Shown here: one piece after another, positions 58,101-64,000 of the stretch
How the letters are laid out: the number at the start of each line of letters is the position of its first letter
Position numbering within the stretch: position 1 is the first letter of the stretch
Assembly (NCBI RefSeq): GCF_910592395.1
Contig: NC_088312.1
Coordinates: 6,820,001 to 6,884,000, forward strand
Direction: 5' to 3'
From: Lineus longissimus
Lineage: Eukaryota > Nemertea > Pilidiophora > Heteronemertea > Lineidae
Length of the DNA: 64,000 nucleotides
The notes under the pieces: generated by a model
Databases searched by the model: none
What the model was told of the DNA's origin: nothing
The model's input: only the letters and a program-made list of their open reading frames with translations
Translations under genes and position numbers: made by a program

Positions 58101-61100
58101 ACAGTCGTCAATCTTCTGGACAGTCTAAATTGCCCAAATCAAAACGACAACGATCGATCCGTATGAATGACTTGACATTCGCACCATTTTCTGCCTCATC
58201 GAATACCACTGGGCAAGGCTATCCGTGCATCTCGTGTACAAGGCGCCGCTCAATATCTCTCGAAATGCCTGGGTGAACTGACGGCAAGAGAACATTATTT
58301 CTCTATACACTGATAAATCCACTTCATGGTTATTGGCGTAATTCGCCTCTCTCTGAATTGAATGACGAGTCTGATGATGGAAAGGAAAGGATTCGATTAA
58401 ATTTGGTGTCAATATGGACCTATACAGGTCTGCAGTGTCAACGATGTGGCAGAGAGCAGATTGCAGTTGGTGTCAACACGGACATACATCGGTCCGTGGT
58501 GTCAACGATGTGAGCTTTAACCTCCACCGCCAACAACTACAGAAACGGGACAGACAGCACGAGTCAGTTCCCAAAGGACATGAGCCAATTCATCTCTGTT
58601 GAAGATTAAATTGTCCTATTCGCGATCGAATGCCATACAGCAGTTGCGCAAAAGATGTTGTTAGCGACGCTTGGACAGAAAGTGTTGACACCAATGACCT
58701 GTCCTTTTAGAAATGCGTGAGAGAAATGATTATCATCCCACAGCAGGAATTCTCGCATATGTAATATGGACGTATATTTCCCTTGGGTCGTCTGATTGCT
58801 TTGTGGAAATCGAGTGGGTGAGGTACACTGTGTGCTTTCTGACACGGAAATGTTCAAATAGAATGCCAGATATTGCTGAATTCAAATGTGAGCCAATGTT
58901 CAATCTCTATTTATTTTGAGGATCGGTCAATGTTTGATTTTAACATACATGTGATTCCGATTGGCAGTATCAGCCCTAAATTGTATATCGTATGTGATGG
59001 ACGCCAAAGCAAGCCCCGTGAATTAAAAAGCATCACACGAACACGAATAACTTATCCCTGGGATAACCCGCAGCAAATATGTTATGGCCAATTCTGTAAT
59101 GAAGTTACTCAACACAGATGAGACAATAACATGACTGATGACTCCGCATATAAGCCCGGGGCGAGTTCAAATGTGATCGTCTGCCTCACAGTGTTTACAA
59201 TGCGCAGTTTCTTCGTTGTTAGGTTTTTTGTTCGACATTATCCCTCTGATCCAGCAGGAGAGAGTATAAGATGTCATACAGCACATTTCACGAGAAGGAA
59301 ATTTAATTAATGCACTTGCAGGGCATCGAGACGGGGTGGAGGAAACCTTTCTGTTGATTTCCGTATCCTGGCAGTACGCTGCTCAAGTCAACAAGGGAAG
59401 AAATGAAATTTAAAAGCTCCACCAGTGTCAGTTGCAACCAAGACGAGATGATCATGAAGTCCTTAGTTATGACGTTTAGACGACGAAGATAACATTAAGA
59501 GGAATACTGTTGCACGCCAACAGGCCCCTTCACATCCTCTCTTCTCTGCTAAGTCTCAACAAATTATTCTTAACACGTTGTGTTCAGCTTCTTTCCATCA
59601 CCAGACAGGAAGAAAAGTGACGGCTCGCTCTGTTTGCTGGGAGAGATATTTAGGTACGGTAGCTTTTTTCGGCCCAAAACGATCATTTTGGTACAGGGGA
59701 AAAACTGAAGAACACGTGGTGAAACATTTACAAATGTACATTAGTACATCTATTCTATGGTGATGAAATTGCTGGTATATTATAGCAAGCTACATTGATA
59801 TAAACTGATTTGTAATAATACTTGAAATGATTCCTCAAAGTTGAGACATAGACATACATGTACATGTATATCTGCCTTGAGCGCGTCAAGACACTACCGC
59901 ACAATCAACTTCACTAATTGCGATGTAATTGCCTCATTAACCATTGATGTATATGTATGCACATTGCTTTATATCCATGCACAGTGGCACCAGCGACGAG
60001 CTATGATCAATATATGGAGTTGAACTTTGCGCTAAATCGCATCTTCTGAAAAGATAAAACTACAGATTTCGGATCGTATCTACCGCCAGAACCACTTTCA
60101 CTTTGCCTCTGAAGTGCTGTCACTGACGAATGACAACTTTCGGATTTGGCCCACGGCCTTTTAGTGTGACGAAACCCATGACCATGATTGCCCTCAACTT
60201 TTAATGTCCTCCCTTTGGCTTCTACGCTGCACTCAAAGACACCAACGTAGGCGTACATGTACTTGCGCCGACGTGGCGCCAGTCCCTCAGGCGCAGCCGA
60301 TGTCATGATACCGGTTATTATAACAACATCATAATCTTTTATTAGCGTCGTTATAATATGATAAATGATATCAACAACATCGTAACTCGGAAGACTCTAC
60401 AGAAAAAAACTTCCTCTGCTGAGTAGGGCAGATAGCTTTTTCTCGCGATCTATTTCAAGCACTGGTAACCAGGGTTCGCAAAAGGCTGAAAAGGTTGCTC
60501 TTGCTTTTGGAAGGTTATATCATTTAAAATGTTCTCGTAATCCTTTCATATATTATTATGTTATACTGCTGTACGTGTATGAATGAAGAAGGTAGACGAA
60601 CATGTCCATTCGTTCAACGGCAGACCTTTTCGAAAACCTTGCTTTCTTCAGTAAAACCCTCTCTTTTTCTGTCATGAATGCCAGAGTATCAGCTATTTTG
60701 GAGTCCTTTGAGTGCCTCTTAATATTCAGATTACCTTTACGATTAAAATGTAATGACCTTTCAGCTAAGGAATTTAAAGGGCAATGTTACGCGCAATGTA
60801 CCCTTTGCACGATGTACAATAATCAAAAAGTAATCAATGCGTAAGGTCTACATCGAAAAGGAATACTAAAATCGATAGAATAGATGAAATATTGATGTAA
60901 TGTTTAGATCAACTTCTGATACATGTAACTCATAAATCAAGCACGCCCCACTGCGTGCTACTTATGTTATGTCGCTCTGCTACCATGTAACGCCGCGCGC
61001 TCTGCTACCATGTAATGCCGCTCTGCTACCATGTAACGTCGCGCGCTTGGTTCGGGCTGATGGTTCTAATAAAGTGGGATAAAACCACCAGCCGATACCC

Positions 61101-61810
61101 AGTTTAACGTTGGGTTTGCCCCTCCAGAGGCTGTAAATCTTGACTTGACATTTTATAAGAATAGTGACTGCCGGTCGTCAACAGAGAGATCCGAAAGAAC
61201 CAACTCAAACCATGTTTTGCAGTTTTTATCAGAAATCTCGGCTTGTCAATGATATTGCATTAGTTTGTAACATGTCTGAAGCGGTATACAGCTAACTCCA
61301 ATCATTGCCTGAATCAACAACTCCTAGCCTTTACATGTTTGCCATGCCATTCCGACGCACAAATCCTTCAATTATATCGATGGTAACTCGGTGATGCAAA
61401 TATTTGATACTCTTCAAAACAACAACAAGTGGTGTTGTGGACTGACCACTGTTGCTATGAATGAATCGACGAACGACTCAAATCAATTTAGGTGAGCCAA
61501 CATGTATAAAAACTTCCCAATCTACCTTCTGTCATGGTTTCAGTTATCCAATCCAGGTTACTTTTGTGGATGAATTCTTATATTAAACATCCAGTTGCTT
61601 CGAAAGCTACGATAAATCACTGGTAATTGCCTTGCCGATCATTCAATAACTATCCAATAGCTATAACGGTTTCTTCCGGTTTCTTTTGGCTTGTTGACAC
61701 TCTGCACTTCCAAACTCCTATTTCTAATGCCATGCAGGCGCCTGTGGTGAGAAGACAGCTTGTACCTATATTTGATTAGATGGCTGCTAACCAACCGGCC
61801 GCACCGGAAA
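55167..61810. other. Long region without a supported gene
   Basis: About 6.6 kb in which I could not find a convincing exon. It should contain the 5' part, including the signal-peptide exon, and the promoter of the acidic precursor gene on the minus strand. Small imperfect duplications occur at 56.2-56.8 and 58.4-58.5 kb. A 99-residue minus-strand frame ending at 60007 looks moderately protein-like but has no partner. Confidence 0.4.
60975..61045. repeat. Three-unit tandem repeat
   Basis: CTCTGCTACCATGTAA followed by a CG-rich tail occurs three times in a row (25, 21 and 25 bp). The middle unit lacks the CGCG part. Confidence 0.85.
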
Positions 61811-63848
61811 ATGTTACCTAGGGAGATCGAATCTTCCGTCCTCGAGGCGGATGCCTCAACTCCTACATCCCAACAGGAGCGGTCCCAATTAGGTATGTTT
61901 AAACACACATTTGTTCCATTGTTTTTTAAGAAGCCGCATGAATCCTAGAAAATTATTGCATTTTTTTAAACGATATATATGCTCGATGTCAATACCATAC
62001 AGGTAGCAGCGTATTTTGCCGCCAGCGTAATTGTACACTTTCTGTTTTTTCTTGCTGGCAATCACATCAGGCAGCAAGCAGCAACCAAACCAAACCAATG
62101 GCTTCCGTGGATAAACATCCTCTTCCGATGCTAAAGGTCTAGCGCAGTGTCAACTGACCGGTGGACCTGGATGGACCCCTAATTGTAGCCAAGGCCGGAC
62201 ACTGAATTGATATTCGAGAATGGCTAGTGTTGATTAAAGCAATAACAAGGGCAGACAAGGTTAATATGCTCAACATATTTTTGACTGCATGTATCTCATT
62301 ATTATCTTACTTGCTCATTGACTTGAAGTTATCGAGCACCACTCCATATTGGTGGGAATTGTTATATAGATCTTGTCTGGCGACGACATCAATGGAAATC
62401 CATTACATTCTCCTACAGTTTCTGATGGCTGCAACACGGGAATGTCAGCCATTAATCTGGTCTTTGAAGGCCGCAATTGATGGGTTTTGTACTTTATTAG
62501 TTGTATGAGTTCGACAGTTCGAGGTGAATGCTTCAAGTAAAGGCGAAGTCAATACAGGTTCACCAAATACACCTTCATTGAACATTCCATCACTGCTCAC
62601 ACCAGTTACGCTATACCGGAGGCGATCCTGCGTGACCTTTATCCGAGATGGAGAATATTTAATCCACCTGTCACAGAATGTACAACAATACATATATGTA
62701 GAGACGATTTAGTTCTTACTGTAGGAGCAGGAGTGGCAAGAGGTGGATGCTTCAAGTAAAGGCGAAGTCAATACAAGGTTCACCAATATACACCTTTATT
62801 AATTGAACATTCCGTTACTGCTCACACTTGTTCTGCTACCGGAGGCGATTCTGTTTGACCTTTATCCGAGATGGATCACAGAATGTTCAACAATATATGG
62901 AGTTCTCACTGCAGTTACATTTCAAGGTGGCAAGAGGTGGATGCTTCTTGTAAAGATACCGGAGGCGATCCTGTGTGACCTTTATCCAGTGGACAACCTT
63001 TTCAATCTATCTAGGGAATCCATCACCTTGCTCGGCAGCTGCTGGATAGACCATTAATCAGGCTGGAATGGGGTGATGGCGATATTTTAAATGCCACATT
63101 TATCTGTACACGGATTAGACTGATGGGCGATCGTCCAACAGGCATGCTGAAGGGATGACATTGTTTTTCAGCTTACATTCTTAAATATTGTCAAAAACCT
63201 CAAAGGACGTTTCATTTCCCTGAGAAACCTCTAGGGAGTGCATATCAATTGTGTTGGATAAAAACCCCTAAAAAGGTTTTCAAAAAGCTAAAAAATATAT
63301 ATTTTTATGAGTACATTTTTGAGGTTCAGCGTTGTGGTTGCGTCGCAGTGACTTTCAGTGAAAGTCTTGTCGTACCTGTGCGAGATATTTTCATTAACAA
63401 TCATACACAATCCCGTGCCAACATGTAAATCTACACGCTTAGTTACATCATTCTTGCACTATTCTTCTCATCTGACTTCACGACAATTGACAACCAAAAA
63501 TGAAAGATCTTTTCTTATTCTGTATTAAGGCAAATCAAAAAGCAAGCATCTATCTTATTCTTAGACATCGCACATATCGGCTTACAAATATTTTTCCACT
63601 CTACCAAGTCCGTTGCAAATATAAGTAAAAGCACCAATCATAAGAAATCAAAAAATTACTTCGACGTTAGAGAAAAAATATATTTCTATGGCAACTGAGT
63701 GCTATCTGATCTCACGTCATTCGTTCTCTAATAATGGTAATCATAAACAATTGTATTCACACTGATAGGAATGGAAGACAATGAGGATACTGATGAGGCG
63801 ACTGGGGTTGCAAAGAAAACGAAGAAGAGGCGACCAATTCATCAATAA
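61811..63848 (+). CDS. Possible last two exons of an unrecognised gene
   Basis: Exon 61811-61892 (reading MLPREIESSVLEADAS... to SQL) ends in GTATGT in phase 1. Exon 63769-63848 follows a TGATAG acceptor in the matching phase and reads MEDNEDTDEATG, then the basic tail AKKTKKRRPIHQ and a stop. The joined tail is acidic then strongly basic, as in a nuclear or cytoplasmic tail. The frame is open upstream of the ATG, so the true start is probably earlier. Support is only phase agreement and composition. No domain is recognised. Confidence 0.3.
62521..62990. repeat. About 200-bp tandem repeat, three partial units
   Basis: Units start at about 62521, 62741 and 62935 with AGGTGAATGCTTC / AGGTGGATGCTTC. 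Each contains ACCGGAGGCGAT followed by TGACCTTTATCC. The third unit is shortened. It lies in the putative intron between the two weak plus-strand exons. Confidence 0.85.
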
Positions 63849-64000
63849 TGCACTATTCGAAATATGATCCGACGTGTCCGCAACATGCTGTAACAGGAAT
63901 GATGGCAGGACGACGGAATAAAGCGTAATGGTACAAATGTATATGTCACAACCCGGACCTTTATAGATCTTTCGAGCCTTGGTTACAATTTCGTTTTCCG

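Noticed and set aside
60007-60306. 99-residue minus-strand open frame starting MTSAAPEGLAPRRRK
   Set aside because: Composition is fairly protein-like, but no domain, no convincing donor and no partner exon were found. It does not supply the missing signal peptide of the acidic precursor.
1-64000. CRISPR arrays, bacterial operons, tRNA or rRNA genes
   Set aside because: No spacer-repeat arrays, no Shine-Dalgarno-led gene clusters and no tRNA B-box were noticed by eye. A covariance-model scan would be needed to exclude small RNA genes.

Overview
The window is nuclear DNA from an animal. Every gene has spliced exons with GT-AG borders (one intron looks GC-AG), and the spaces between exons are full of short inverted-repeat elements and frequent TACATGTA strings. 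A CYP20-family P450, a gustatory-receptor-like 7TM protein, a plant/fungus-style 2-oxoglutarate (2OG) oxygenase pair, an acidic prohormone-like precursor and a divergent Cys-loop receptor together suggest a marine invertebrate, most likely a lophotrochozoan (annelid, mollusc or brachiopod). That placement is inference. All gene models were built by hand: each exon border was chosen so that reading phase carries through to the stop codon.

Layout. (1) 0.16-8.9 kb, minus: a 10-exon, about 1017-residue protein with an acidic/coiled-coil N-terminus, two ZU5 domains, a UPA domain and a death domain, resembling the C-terminal half of PIDD1. (2) 9.3-10.2 kb: two foldback repeats. (3) 11.2-16.3 kb, minus: an 11-exon CYP20 P450. 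(4) 17.2-18.8 kb, plus: a small secreted LamG plus PAN/apple-like protein. (5) 19.4-21.5 kb, plus: a 3-exon gustatory-receptor-like protein. (6) 22.4-39.1 kb: two 8-exon 2OG-Fe(II) oxygenase genes arranged head to head, with matching intron phases. The plus-strand copy has its promoter and first coding exon duplicated in tandem. (7) 40.7-41.4 kb: an element flanked by TTAA. (8) 41.6-46.9 kb, plus: a pentameric ligand-gated channel subunit with two possible signal-peptide exons; the second cysteine of the Cys-loop is a valine. (9) 49.6-55.2 kb, minus: a very acidic, dibasic-rich precursor resembling granins or prohormones. Its large intron contains (10) 51.7-54.0 kb, plus: an ankyrin-repeat/SOCS-box gene. 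(11) 55.2-64 kb: mostly non-coding, with tandem repeats and at most two weak terminal exons.

There is no operon logic here. Functional links are limited to the oxygenase pair, which probably arose by inverted duplication and shares a 1-kb promoter region, and to the nested ankyrin/precursor arrangement. Much of the unusual structure is repeat-derived: a 954-bp near-perfect palindrome inside an oxygenase intron, two pogo-like MITEs, several small foldbacks, a 22-bp minisatellite that fills most of a P450 intron, and a duplicated 3' splice site.
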